Origin: JAOXRU01 sp965247735
Lineage (GTDB): Bacteria; Bacteroidota; Bacteroidia; Flavobacteriales; Flavobacteriaceae
Direction of reading: 5' to 3'
Assembly (NCBI GenBank): GCA_965247735.1
Contig: CBDFHN010000002.1
Coordinates: 1,798,001 to 1,862,000, forward strand
DNA: 64,000 nucleotides
A program made the translations under genes and the position numbers. Below, one piece after another: positions 44,383-52,903 of the stretch; position 1 is the first letter of the stretch; the number at the start of each line of letters is the position of its first letter. The notes beneath the pieces are model-generated. The model was not told the origin of the DNA. It made no database searches and worked only from the letters and a program-made list of their open reading frames with translations.

Positions 44383-45624
44383 TTAGGATACAAATCCTAC
44401 TGCACAGGTATTATTCGTTTTTGGATCTACCAAAATAAATACTCCATTAGCTTTATTCTTTTTATAAGCATCAACAAATATGGGTTGTGCCAATCGTATT
44501 TCTATATTTCCAATATCGTTAAGTCTTAATTCCGAAGCCTCTAATGTAAGTTTCGGTTTTTCTGGCGGTGTCACAAAATTAATTGCTTGTAATTTTGCCA
44601 TTTGCACTCTACTACCTGCTTGTATATGGTACTTAGCTCCTACTACAGCCTTATCTTCGTCTAACCATACTACTGTGGCTGTTAACGCTTTTTTTTCTTC
44701 AATTTTAGCTTCGGGCTTAACAAATAAGACTCCTCTACTAACATCAATATCATCCGTAAGGCTAATTACGACTGCATCTCCGCTTGCTGCTGTTTCTAAA
44801 GTATCTGTATACTGTCTAATTTCTTTTACTATTGATGTTTTCCCTGAGGGAAGTGCTAAAATTTCGTCACCAACTGCAATAGTTCCGCTTAAAACTTTAC
44901 CTGCATAACCCCTAAAATCGGTGAATTCATCATTCTGAACATGCAATACATTCTGAATATCAAATCTAAAATTAGCATCTACGGCTGCAACACTTTTAAT
45001 ATTATGAAGCATATCATTTAGTGTTTCTCCCTGATACCATGGTGTCTGACTAGATTTATGCACTACATTATCTCCTTTTAACGAACTGATCGGAACAATA
45101 CTTATTTGTGGTGCATCTTCATAAGAGTCTACCATTGCCTTAACATCTGTGGCAATAGACAAAAATGTATCTTCGCTATAATCCACCAAATCCATCTTGT
45201 TGATACAGAACACTACGGAATGTAATTTTAACAACTGACTGATATAAAAATGACGGTGACTTTGTTCTAACAACCCTTTTCTAGCATCGATAAGAATTAT
45301 TGATGTTTCTGCATTTGACGCTCCAGTAACCATGTTTCTGGTATACTCCACATGTCCAGGGCTATCTGCAATAATAAATTTCCTGTTCTTTGTAGAAAAG
45401 TAAATATGTGCTACGTCAATAGTAATTCCTTGTTCACGTTCGGCAATAAGGCCATCTGTAATTACCGAAAAATCTAAATCTGCTAATCCTTTTTCTGCAG
45501 TTTTCTTCTCGATAAGCTCTTCTTGTTCTTTGGTAAGGGCATTATTATCGTATAATAACCTTCCTATAAGTGTACTTTTTCCATCATCTACACTTCCTGC
45601 TGTACTTATTCTTAGTAAATCCAT
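44383..45624 (-). CDS. cysN: sulfate adenylyltransferase subunit 1 (GTPase)
   Basis: Regulatory GTPase subunit that couples GTP hydrolysis to APS synthesis from ATP and sulfate. An EF-Tu-like fold is seen: G1 GSVDDGKST (10-18), DSPGHVEYTRNM, NKMDLVD, then two beta-barrel domains with VQNDEFTDFRGYAGKVLSG and the terminal VDPKTNNTCAVGF. At 413 aa it has no fused CysC kinase. It follows cysD with a 1-nt gap, and the two form the heterodimer. Last gene of the operon. Confidence 0.95.
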   Translation of the reverse strand: MDLLRISTAGSVDDGKSTLIGRLLYDNNALTKEQEELIEKKTAEKGLADLDFSVITDGLIAEREQGITIDVAHIYFSTKNRKFIIADSPGHVEYTRNMVTGASNAETSIILIDARKGLLEQSHRHFYISQLLKLHSVVFCINKMDLVDYSEDTFLSIATDVKAMVDSYEDAPQISIVPISSLKGDNVVHKSSQTPWYQGETLNDMLHNIKSVAAVDANFRFDIQNVLHVQNDEFTDFRGYAGKVLSGTIAVGDEILALPSGKTSIVKEIRQYTDTLETAASGDAVVISLTDDIDVSRGVLFVKPEAKIEEKKALTATVVWLDEDKAVVGAKYHIQAGSRVQMAKLQAINFVTPPEKPKLTLEASELRLNDIGNIEIRLAQPIFVDAYKKNKANGVFILVDPKTNNTCAVGFVS

Positions 45625-45625
45625 C

Positions 45626-46522
45626 TTAAAAATACCCTCCTTTTTTGCGTTCTTCTAATGCAGATTCGCTTCTTTTATCATCTATTCTTGCGCCTCTTTC
45701 TGAATGTTTAGAGGCTTTGTTTTCTTCCAATACCTTAGCTACAGTATTTGCTTCTGAAGGCATAGCTGCAGTACAGGTCATATCACCAACTGTTCTAAAC
45801 CGTACGATATCTTCTGTAATCTCATCAGTATCTACAATATTTAAATAATCTGAATAGGCCAAATAGGTTCCATCTCTTTTTACCAACTTACGGGAATGTG
45901 CAAAATAGATATTTGGCAATGCTAATTTTTCTTGTAGAATATAACTCCACACATCTTCTTCTGTCCAATTACTAATTGGAAATGCTCTTACATTTTCACC
46001 AAAATTAATTTTCCCATTAAGAATTTGAAATGGCTCTGGGCGTTGCTTTTTTGCATCCCACTGTCCAAAATCATCTCTTACAGAAAAGATACGTTCCTTG
46101 GCTCTACTTTTCTCTTCATCTCTACGCGCTCCCCCCAAACAAGCATCAAAATCAAACTCTTCTATAGCATCAAGAAGGGTTACCGTTTGTAAGGAATTAC
46201 GACTAGCATATTTACCAGTCTCTTCTTTAGCTTTGTTTTCGTTAATAGAATCTTGTACATAGCGTACTACTAGTTCTACACCAAGTTCTTTTACAATTTC
46301 GTCTCTAAATGTAATCGTTTCTGGAAAATTATGCCCAGTATCGATATGCATAAAGGTAAATGGAATTTTAGCTGGATAAAAGGCCTTTTTAGCCAAATGC
46401 GCCATTGTAATAGAATCTTTACCACCAGAAAACAACAATACAGGTTTATTAAACTGCGCTGCTACTTCTCGTAAAATGTAAATACTTTCGTCTTCTAAGG
46501 ACTTTAAATGATCTTTCGTCAT
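45626..46522 (-). CDS. cysD: sulfate adenylyltransferase subunit 2
   Basis: Catalytic subunit of ATP sulfurylase, forming adenosine 5'-phosphosulfate. The PP-loop is FSGGKDSITM (31-40), followed by HIDTGHNFPETI, ACLGGARRDEEKSRAKERIFS (in part) and NWTEEDVWSYI. The C-terminal RFRTVGDMTCTAAM...ERGARIDDKRSE.ALEERKK-GYF block is diagnostic. The 298-aa length is normal. It lies between cysH (19 nt) and cysN (1 nt) in the same operon. Confidence 0.96.
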   Translation of the reverse strand: MTKDHLKSLEDESIYILREVAAQFNKPVLLFSGGKDSITMAHLAKKAFYPAKIPFTFMHIDTGHNFPETITFRDEIVKELGVELVVRYVQDSINENKAKEETGKYASRNSLQTVTLLDAIEEFDFDACLGGARRDEEKSRAKERIFSVRDDFGQWDAKKQRPEPFQILNGKINFGENVRAFPISNWTEEDVWSYILQEKLALPNIYFAHSRKLVKRDGTYLAYSDYLNIVDTDEITEDIVRFRTVGDMTCTAAMPSEANTVAKVLEENKASKHSERGARIDDKRSESALEERKKGGYF

Positions 46523-46541
46523 AACATCAATCTGGGATTAA

Positions 46542-47162
46542 TTAAGAACTAACTGCGGTATGCAATCCACATTCTCTATTTCCTAACACTTTTGTAGGAT
46601 CAAAATATTTTAACTCGTTTTCTAATTCGTGTTCAGCTAAGTATATGTCTAACTCTTCGTCTGACCAATGGTAAAAAGGACTTACTTTTAACATTCCATT
46701 ATTTCCTTTTGAAACAATATCTAAAGAATCTCTAAGTGCTGTTTGCCCCTTTCTTAAATTGGTAAACCATATATCTGGATTATGCTCTTGCATAGCCCTT
46801 GTAAAAGGTTCTAATTTTACTTGTTTTGTAAATTCATCATGTAAAGGAGAATCTATATCTGGTATCCCCATTAAAGCATCTCTATATGATGATGTTTGTT
46901 TAGGAACATATAATTTTACATTAAGCTCCAAGGCTTTTATAACGCTGTCGGCATGCTTATATGTATTTGGTGTATTGTACCCTGTATCGCACCAAATAAC
47001 TTTTATATCTTTTTTAACTTCTGCACAAGCATGTAATATGGTTGCTTCATATGGTCTAAAATTGGTAGTTACCACAGGTGCTTTTGCCTGTTCCACAAAA
47101 AAAGCAACTATCTCTTGAGGTGTTTTATGACTCAACTCTTTATTTAGCTTCTCTAAATCCAT
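46542..47162 (-). CDS. cysH: phosphoadenylylsulfate reductase family (CysH)
   Basis: Reduces activated sulfate to sulfite with thioredoxin or glutaredoxin. The PAPS-reductase fold is seen in IKVIWCDTGYNTPNTYKHAD, LRKGQTALRDSL and HWSDEELDIYLAEHEL, with the active-site Cys198 in RECGLHTAVSS at the C-terminus. The Cys-Cys...CxxC set that binds the [4Fe-4S] cluster in APS-type reductases is absent, so PAPS is the expected substrate, yet no cysC kinase is in the window. At 206 aa it is compact. It follows the DUF2061 gene with a 2-nt gap. Confidence 0.88.
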   Translation of the reverse strand: MDLEKLNKELSHKTPQEIVAFFVEQAKAPVVTTNFRPYEATILHACAEVKKDIKVIWCDTGYNTPNTYKHADSVIKALELNVKLYVPKQTSSYRDALMGIPDIDSPLHDEFTKQVKLEPFTRAMQEHNPDIWFTNLRKGQTALRDSLDIVSKGNNGMLKVSPFYHWSDEELDIYLAEHELENELKYFDPTKVLGNRECGLHTAVSS

Positions 47163-47164
47163 GC

Positions 47165-47407
47165 TTACTCTTTTTCTTTTGTTATTTTAACCCAAGCTCT
47201 CTCATGTAAATAATACAACACCATTTTAGACACCACTTCTACTCCACCTATACTTATTGCTGTTGTAATACTTCCAGTTAATAAGTAAGAAATAATAATA
47301 GTATCTATAGTACCTAAAATACGCCATGAAATAGCCTTAAAAACAGAAACTTTATGGCTCCCTATTTTTGACTTTCCTGCCTGTGGTTTTATTAAATCTA
47401 AAATCAT
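47165..47407 (-). CDS. DUF2061 membrane protein, first gene of the cys operon
   Basis: 80 aa with two transmembrane segments (about 29-47 and 48-67) and the DUF2061 core KAISWRILGTIDTIIISYLLTG, ending in EVVSKMVLYYLHERAWVKI. The family is often found at the head of cysteine/sulfate assimilation operons in Bacteroidota, but its task is not known; a role in sulfate or sulfite passage is only an idea. Two nt separate it from cysH, and a good -7 box lies 20 nt upstream. Confidence 0.88.
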   Translation of the reverse strand: MILDLIKPQAGKSKIGSHKVSVFKAISWRILGTIDTIIISYLLTGSITTAISIGGVEVVSKMVLYYLHERAWVKITKEKE

Positions 47408-47426
47408 ATTTTACACTTATGAAATG

Positions 47427-47457
47427 CAAATATACTAATAGTCTATAGAATTGGTAG
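47427..47457 (-). promoter_or_regulatory. cys operon promoter and putative Rrf2 operator
   Basis: On the minus strand TATATTTG (47427-47434) fits the -7 consensus and lies 19 nt before the DUF2061 ATG. Just upstream (47433-47457) is a dyad-like block centred on the palindrome TCTATAGA with flanking CTA...TAG. No -33 box is seen, as expected for a regulated promoter. The adjacent Rrf2 gene supplies an obvious binder. Confidence 0.5.
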
Positions 47458-47482
47458 ATTAATAAGTTAAAAAAAAGTAAAA

Positions 47483-47890
47483 TTATTTTAAATCCTCCAA
47501 TGAAGTGTTTTCATAGACGGCTAAAGTCTGATCTCTAACCGATATCATCAAGGCGCTTACTGCACAGGAAGATTCATCTGCACAATCCTCGCAACGTTCA
47601 TAATAGTTGAGGCTTGCGCAAGGAACCATTGCTATAGGACCTTCTAATATCCTATAGATTTTTGCCACTGAAATTTCGGAAGGATCTTTTAATAAATAAT
47701 AACCTCCGCCTTTCCCCATTTTAGATCCTAAAATCCCAAAATTCTTTAATTGCAATAATATTGTCTCTAAAAATTTGCGTGGTATTTGCTCTTTTTCAGA
47801 TATTAAAGAAATTAGAACTGGTTCTTTCTTTCCTTTTCGAGAAAGATGTATTAAAGCCTTAAGTCCGTATTTAGTTTTTTTAGAAAGCAT
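47483..47890 (-). CDS. Rrf2-family transcriptional regulator
   Basis: 135 aa. The N-terminal winged helix is typical (MLSKKTKYGLKALIHLS, EKEQIPRKFLETILLQLKN, GKGGGYYLL). Four Cys follow at 91, 100, 103 and 109 (CASLNYYERCEDCADESSC), the place where IscR-type members bind an Fe-S cluster, so it could sense Fe-S or sulfur status; the CymR type lacks these Cys. It is followed 75 nt later by the DUF2061-cysHDN operon, its likely target. It starts 12 nt after the ctlX stop. Confidence 0.92.
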   Translation of the reverse strand: MLSKKTKYGLKALIHLSRKGKKEPVLISLISEKEQIPRKFLETILLQLKNFGILGSKMGKGGGYYLLKDPSEISVAKIYRILEGPIAMVPCASLNYYERCEDCADESSCAVSALMISVRDQTLAVYENTSLEDLK

Positions 47891-47902
47891 AATTGCAAAT
47901 TA

Positions 47903-48835
47903 CTAAATTTTTGGCAGAAATACTTCAGCCATCATACATCTTGCACTACCACCTCCACAGGTTTCTATAGTATCTAACGAACTATGTAATATTTTACTAT
48001 GTTTTTCTAATACATTAACCTGTTCTTCTGACAAAGAATTAAATGCAGCACTACTCATTACAATATACTTTTTTCCCTCTGTACCTTTTAACTGTAACAT
48101 GTTTCCTGCAAATTGATGCATCTGTACCTCAGTAATATCAATTACTTCCTTCCCAGATTCTTTTAAATGCTTAATTACATTTTTACGTTCTTTTTTATCA
48201 TCGATACTATTCAAGCATATTACGGCAAAAGTATCTGCTAGACACATCATTACATTAGTATGATAAATCGCTTTTCGCTCTTCTTTAACAGTTTGCTTAG
48301 CTGTAAATACAATAGGAGTAAATTCAAAATCTTCACAAAATTCAATAAACAACCCTTCATCAGCTCGCTCTGATAAGGAACAATATGCAATTTCATTATC
48401 TCTATCCAAAATAACGCTTCCGGTACCTTCCAAAAATATATTTTGTTCTTCGGCTCCAGTATAATCCATTACATCAGAAATAAAAAAACCTTTTTCTTCT
48501 AATATTTCTAAGATTGCTTCCCTACGTTCTAACCTTCTATTTTCGGCAAACATTGGATACAAGCCTACAACACCATTATCATGAAAAGAAACCCAGTTGT
48601 TTGGAAATATAGAATCTGGAGTATCAGGATCCGTGGTATCATCTACAACAACAACATTAACACCTACCATTCTCAATTTTTGTACAAAGGTATCAAACTC
48701 CTCTTGTGCATTAGCATTTACATCAACACTAGCATCATTAATACTTTCTTGAAAATAATTATTTACAGCCGTTTGCTCGTTCATTCGAAAACTTACTGGC
48801 CTTATCATTAAAATAGTATCGGTTACTTGTCTCAT
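47903..48835 (-). CDS. ctlX: citrulline utilization hydrolase CtlX
   Basis: 310 aa, guanidino-group-modifying (arginine deiminase/DDAH) superfamily. Family signatures visible: MIRPVSFRMNEQTAVNNYFQ at the N-terminus, FPNNWVSFH, ENRRLERR, EGTGSVILDR, YHTNVMMC with the catalytic His, and CGGGSARCMMAEVF at the C-terminus with the nucleophile Cys. The name CtlX comes from family knowledge; the exact reaction in this organism is inferred. In related genomes it sits beside the arginine-deiminase-like gene, here found 1.5 kb away beyond two lipoprotein genes. Confidence 0.88.
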   Translation of the reverse strand: MRQVTDTILMIRPVSFRMNEQTAVNNYFQESINDASVDVNANAQEEFDTFVQKLRMVGVNVVVVDDTTDPDTPDSIFPNNWVSFHDNGVVGLYPMFAENRRLERREAILEILEEKGFFISDVMDYTGAEEQNIFLEGTGSVILDRDNEIAYCSLSERADEGLFIEFCEDFEFTPIVFTAKQTVKEERKAIYHTNVMMCLADTFAVICLNSIDDKKERKNVIKHLKESGKEVIDITEVQMHQFAGNMLQLKGTEGKKYIVMSSAAFNSLSEEQVNVLEKHSKILHSSLDTIETCGGGSARCMMAEVFLPKI

Positions 48836-49063
48836 TACTCTACTTTGGTTATCATAATTGGTTGCTTCGCCAAAAATAAGGAAATAATTATTTTAACAAA
48901 GTAAATTGCAATAGAGTTTCAAATCTTTTAATACCACACACCGAAAAGCCCCTTCTATAGCCTAGATATTTGCATTTTACTAGATGAACCTTGCATTTTA
49001 TCGATTCATCTATACCAAGCTTCCATAGAACTAAAAGCAAGCAAAAAGAAACCTTCCTGTAAC

Positions 49064-49071
49064 TATATTTG
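49064..49071 (+). promoter_or_regulatory. putative -7 box of the first PrcB-like gene
   Basis: TATATTTG matches TAnnTTTG. It ends 19 nt before the ATG at 49091. No TTTG at -33 is apparent. Confidence 0.5.
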
Positions 49072-49090
49072 TACTGTAAAACAGAATATT

Positions 49091-49579
49091 ATGAAAAAAA
49101 TTACTTACATATTGGTTTTAGGAATTGTATTAGCATCCTGTTCAAAAGAAGATGAAATTTCAATAAACGACTTATATAATAATTCTGATTTTGAATTAAC
49201 TACAATTTCAAAAAATAGCCTTTTTGGTGCTGGAGAAGAAAACATTGACTTATCTACCTTAATCATTAATAATGCAGAAAAATGGAATTCATTGGTTGAA
49301 AAAATGAATACAACAAATTCAATATCTGATTCGTTTTCAGAAACAGATATCGATTTTACCAAGTATACAATCATTGCAACCTATGATAAAGTAAGAACAA
49401 CCAATGGGTACGAAATAGAAATTAAAAATGCTAGTATCAAAAACAGTACACTAACCGTTACTATAGCCCAAAAAAGTCCAGAAAGAGGAGATAAGGTTAG
49501 CACATCTATAGAACAGCCTTATCATATTGTATTGCTTCCAAAAGTACTGACAAATAAACTTACCGTAGCATACGACTAA
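49091..49579 (+). CDS. PrcB-like lipoprotein A
   Basis: 162 aa. Lipidation is expected at Cys17 (GIVLASC). The mature part carries a PrcB_C-like domain (about 90-155): DFTKYTIIATYD, GYEIEIKNASIKNSTLTVTI, then SPERGDKVSTSIEQPYHIVLLPK. In spirochetes PrcB is a subunit of a protease complex; here no protease gene is adjacent, so the role is open. The next gene encodes a paralogue of nearly equal length, suggesting tandem duplication. Confidence 0.82.
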   Translation: MKKITYILVLGIVLASCSKEDEISINDLYNNSDFELTTISKNSLFGAGEENIDLSTLIINNAEKWNSLVEKMNTTNSISDSFSETDIDFTKYTIIATYDKVRTTNGYEIEIKNASIKNSTLTVTIAQKSPERGDKVSTSIEQPYHIVLLPKVLTNKLTVAYD

Positions 49580-49776
49580 TATTCTTATTAAAGCGGCTAC
49601 TATAATCATCAAAAAAAACCAATTGCATATTTATTCCTATTATACTGTTTTATTTCCTAGATACTATTCATCTATAGTTAACTTTCATTGAACTAACCTT
49701 TTATCAAGTCCGACTACTCTTTTTTAAGAAAAGGTTTTTTGTGTCATAAATTTGCAAAAAATCATAATTGAACACT

Positions 49777-50271
49777 ATGAGAAAATCAACATATCAATTA
49801 TTCCTTCTTCTTATTCTATGCGCTTGCTCAAAAAGTAATACTGATGACATAGAGGAAAAAACATATGAAAACAAAGTATATGAGATAGAAGACATTTACA
49901 ATCTTTTTATCACAGGAGAAGAAAATATAGAAAAGTGCACTTTAGTAATTAATACAAAAGAAGAGTGGGAAAGCATAAAAACCAAAGCGGAAGACTTTAA
50001 TGACTATTCTAACCACCTTGATCAACTACATATTGACTTCTCTAAAAAGTCTATTATTATAGCTTTTGACACTATTTATTTCAGCGGAAACTATTCCATC
50101 AAAATCACTAATGTAATATTAGAAGACAATATCCTTAATATTTCGGTTTCTCAAAAAGATCATAATAATGATACTACCGTTTTATCAACAGCAGTAACCC
50201 AACCTTTTGACATTATCATGATTGATAAAGCACCAATAGTAGAAAAAGCAACTATTTATACAAATGATTAA
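49777..50271 (+). CDS. PrcB-like lipoprotein B (paralogue of the preceding gene)
   Basis: 164 aa from ATG 49777; a TTG three codons upstream is in frame. Lipidation is at Cys17 (LLILCAC), the same position as in the neighbour. It shares the course GEENIEKCTLVINTKEEWESI, DFSKKSIIIAFD, YSIKITNVILEDNILNISV and TQPFDIIMIDK with lipoprotein A, though identity is moderate and the GY and P.RGD features are degraded. It is 197 nt downstream of gene A on the same strand. Function unknown. Confidence 0.8.
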   Translation: MRKSTYQLFLLLILCACSKSNTDDIEEKTYENKVYEIEDIYNLFITGEENIEKCTLVINTKEEWESIKTKAEDFNDYSNHLDQLHIDFSKKSIIIAFDTIYFSGNYSIKITNVILEDNILNISVSQKDHNNDTTVLSTAVTQPFDIIMIDKAPIVEKATIYTND

Positions 50272-50322
50272 TTGCTAACACTGCTTTGTTCCAATACAAA
50301 AAACTTTTTAACGCTTGTTTTT

Positions 50323-51237
50323 CTATTCTCTTATCAACGGTAATGTAGAACAGCGTAATAGTCCTTCTTGTTTGGATATCTCGGCATACGGAATCTCTTC
50401 TACGGTAAATCCTTGAGATCGCAGCCAATCATTTAGTCGTGTAAAATTCTTTTCAGAAACAACTACATTCTCAGCAATAGAAAACACATTAGAACACATG
50501 GCGTACATTTCGTCTTTTGTAATCTCAAAAACATTATCCCTACCAAAGTAGTTTACTAACCACTGATATTCTTCCTCTACTAAGAAACCGTTTTTATGCA
50601 AAATAGCCTTATCTGCACCTATTGGCTGAAAACAACAGTCTAAATGCAATGCATTTTCTTTAGCATTGGTATTTGATTTTCTCAGTTCAAAAGCCTTAAC
50701 TTTTCTATTTGGAAATTGTTTTTCTAAGAAAGATATGGCAGCTTTATTTGTTCTGGCAGTAATATAACTTGAATAATCTTTGGCAGTATAAGTACCTACA
50801 AAAAGATAATCATTCCATGGCATAACATCACCACCTTCTACATGAACCTCTTCTGGAGGAGTAATTACTTTTTCCGGAGCAATATCAGCTATAATATAAT
50901 CTATTGCATGCAGCTCTTCTGCTCTATCAGGAAGAATGTTTGCTTTTATAAAAATATCGTCTACTACAAAAGCAATGTCTCTTGCAAAAATTTGATTGCA
51001 ATCTGTCAATACTTTTGGTCTGTATACCTTAACATTATATTTTTCAAAAACGGATGCAAATGCTTCCATTTCCTTTACCATATTTTCTTCGGTAGGATAT
51101 GTTCCTTCCTTTATATAAAAAACAGATTTTGGATCATAAGCATCTTCTACTTTAGGAGTTGGCCCACAACTTTTTGCGGTTCCTAATACCACAGCTTTTA
51201 ATTTTGCAGTTTCGTTTTTGACATTTAACTCTAGCAT
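50323..51237 (-). CDS. arginine deiminase / dimethylarginine dimethylaminohydrolase-like enzyme
   Basis: 304 aa of the guanidino-group-modifying superfamily. The catalytic set is visible: substrate-binding Asp in FARDIAFVVDD, HVEGGDV with the catalytic acid, HLDCCFQPIG with the catalytic His, and the nucleophile Cys in LLRCSTLPL near the C-terminus. It hydrolyses or transfers the guanidino group of arginine or a derivative; the exact substrate cannot be read from sequence. It precedes ctlX in gene order once the two PrcB-like genes on the other strand are set aside, and follows gltA. Confidence 0.87.
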   Translation of the reverse strand: MLELNVKNETAKLKAVVLGTAKSCGPTPKVEDAYDPKSVFYIKEGTYPTEENMVKEMEAFASVFEKYNVKVYRPKVLTDCNQIFARDIAFVVDDIFIKANILPDRAEELHAIDYIIADIAPEKVITPPEEVHVEGGDVMPWNDYLFVGTYTAKDYSSYITARTNKAAISFLEKQFPNRKVKAFELRKSNTNAKENALHLDCCFQPIGADKAILHKNGFLVEEEYQWLVNYFGRDNVFEITKDEMYAMCSNVFSIAENVVVSEKNFTRLNDWLRSQGFTVEEIPYAEISKQEGLLRCSTLPLIRE

Positions 51238-51414
51238 ACTCTAATATTTGACTCAGCCCTATTAAGCTAATGAAGTGCAATAATAATTTATTTTAAGTAT
51301 TTATACTAAACAAATACTAAAATGATTCTCCTATTGTAATATTAACTGTTGAGAATCACTTTTACTTTTTTAATTCATAATATCTAATAAGTTACAACCC
51401 AATTCTTAAAAACG

Positions 51415-51449
51415 AAAAAGAGGCTTCATAAAACATGAAGCCTCTAAAA
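51415..51449 (-). terminator. intrinsic terminator of gltA
   Basis: AGAGGCTTCAT (51419-51429) and ATGAAGCCTCT (51435-51445) are perfect 11-nt arms. On the minus strand TTTTT follows. It lies 22 nt past the gltA stop. Confidence 0.9.
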
Positions 51450-51466
51450 ACACTAAGTATTATTTT

Positions 51467-52753
51467 TTATCGTTTATTTACGGGAACAAAATCTCTAGAT
51501 GTAGCTCCTGTATAATTTTGTCTTGGACGACCAATTGGTTCGTTATTCAAACGCATTTCTTTCCACTGTGCTATCCATCCTGGCAATCTACCCAACGCAA
51601 ACATTACAGTAAACATCTCTACAGGAATCCCCATAGCTCTGTATATAATTCCAGAATAGAAATCTACATTTGGATATAATTTTCTTTTCACAAAGTAGTC
51701 ATCTGTTAATGCTTCATTTGCCAAACCTTTAGCAATATCTAAAACAGGATCCTGAACACCTAAATCTCCAAGCACCTCTTCTGCAGAAACTTTAATTATT
51801 TTTGCTCTAGGATCAAAGTTTTTATATACTCTATGTCCAAAGCCCATTAATCTAAATGGATCTTCTTTGTCCTTAGCTTTCTCCATATAACGCTTTGTAT
51901 CTCCTCCATCTTCTTTTATGGCTTCAAGCATCTCTAAAACAGCCTGATTAGCACCACCATGCAATGGACCCCATAGGGCAGATATTCCTGCTGATAATGA
52001 TGCAAACAACCCTGCATGAGATGACCCCACAATACGAACTGTAGAGGTAGAACAGTTTTGCTCATGATCTGCATGAAGAATTAATAGTTTATCTAATGCA
52101 TCAACTAAAATTTTACTCTGCACATAATCCTCATTTGGCTTTTTGAACATCATTTGCAATACGTTTTCTACATATCCCAAATTGTTATCTCCATAATCTA
52201 AAGGCAAGCCTTGTTTTTTACGAAGTGTCCATGCTACTAATACTGGGAATTTACCCATTATTTTCACAATTGCTTTATACATTTCTTCATCAGAATTAAC
52301 ATTTACTGATGATGGATTAAAAGCCGTTAATGCACTCGTTAAAGAAGAAAGCACTCCCATTGGATGTGCTGTTTTTGGAAAAGCATCCAAAATTTTCTTT
52401 ATATCATCATCTACAAGAGACTCTTCTTTAATATCTGAGTGGAATTTATCTAATTGTTGTTGTGTTGGTAATTCTCCAAAAATCAATAAATATGCAACTT
52501 CTAAGAAATCTGCTTTTTCCGCTAACTCTTCAATAGAATAGCCTCTGTACCTTAAAATTCCTTTTTCACCATCTAAATAAGTAATTGCACTGGTGCAAGA
52601 TCCTGTATTTTTGTACCCTGGATCTATAGTGGTAACTCCTCCAGTTACTCCTCTTAAGTTTTTGATATCAATTGCGATTTCATTTTCAGTTCCCTTAATT
52701 AAAGGAAAATCAAATTTCTCGCCATTAATCTCTATCGTAGCATTATCTGACAT
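51467..52753 (-). CDS. gltA: citrate synthase
   Basis: Type II-like citrate synthase (428 aa) condensing acetyl-CoA and oxaloacetate in the TCA cycle. Motifs: GYKNTGSCTSAITYLDGEKG near the N-terminus, HADHEQNCSTSTVR with catalytic His, ALWGPLHGGANQAVL, MGFGHRVYKNFDPRA and the catalytic Asp region YPNVDFYSGI. The C-terminal RPRQNYTGA is usual. An IS element sits 85 nt upstream of its start, between gltA and eno, so gltA must have a promoter within those 85 nt or be read from the IS. Confidence 0.97.
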   Translation of the reverse strand: MSDNATIEINGEKFDFPLIKGTENEIAIDIKNLRGVTGGVTTIDPGYKNTGSCTSAITYLDGEKGILRYRGYSIEELAEKADFLEVAYLLIFGELPTQQQLDKFHSDIKEESLVDDDIKKILDAFPKTAHPMGVLSSLTSALTAFNPSSVNVNSDEEMYKAIVKIMGKFPVLVAWTLRKKQGLPLDYGDNNLGYVENVLQMMFKKPNEDYVQSKILVDALDKLLILHADHEQNCSTSTVRIVGSSHAGLFASLSAGISALWGPLHGGANQAVLEMLEAIKEDGGDTKRYMEKAKDKEDPFRLMGFGHRVYKNFDPRAKIIKVSAEEVLGDLGVQDPVLDIAKGLANEALTDDYFVKRKLYPNVDFYSGIIYRAMGIPVEMFTVMFALGRLPGWIAQWKEMRLNNEPIGRPRQNYTGATSRDFVPVNKR

Positions 52754-52836
52754 AAAATTCTATTTTTTTTTGAAGTTGGTAAGTTACAAAAATTGCACTT
52801 AATTCTCTACTTCTAGCATTAACAATTGTTCACAAA

Positions 52837-52872
52837 AAAAGAGGCTGTCTAAAAAGGCAGTCTCTTTTTTTT
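52837..52872. terminator. hairpin at IS left end, bidirectional terminator
   Basis: AGAGGCTGTC and GGCAGTCTCT pair over ten positions (two G-U). An A-run precedes and a T-run of nine follows, so both strands carry a stem plus U-tract. It would stop outside transcripts from entering the transposase gene and transcripts from the eno side from reaching gltA. Confidence 0.8.
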
Positions 52873-52900
52873 GTCTTTATTGAAAAGGATCGTAACTTTA
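52870..52900 (+). promoter_or_regulatory. putative transposase promoter
   Basis: TTTG (52870-52873) is followed after exactly 19 nt by TAACTTTA (52893-52900), one base off TAnnTTTG. The ATG begins 3 nt after the -7 box, so the transcript would be leaderless or nearly so. Confidence 0.6.
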
Positions 52901-52903
52901 GTT

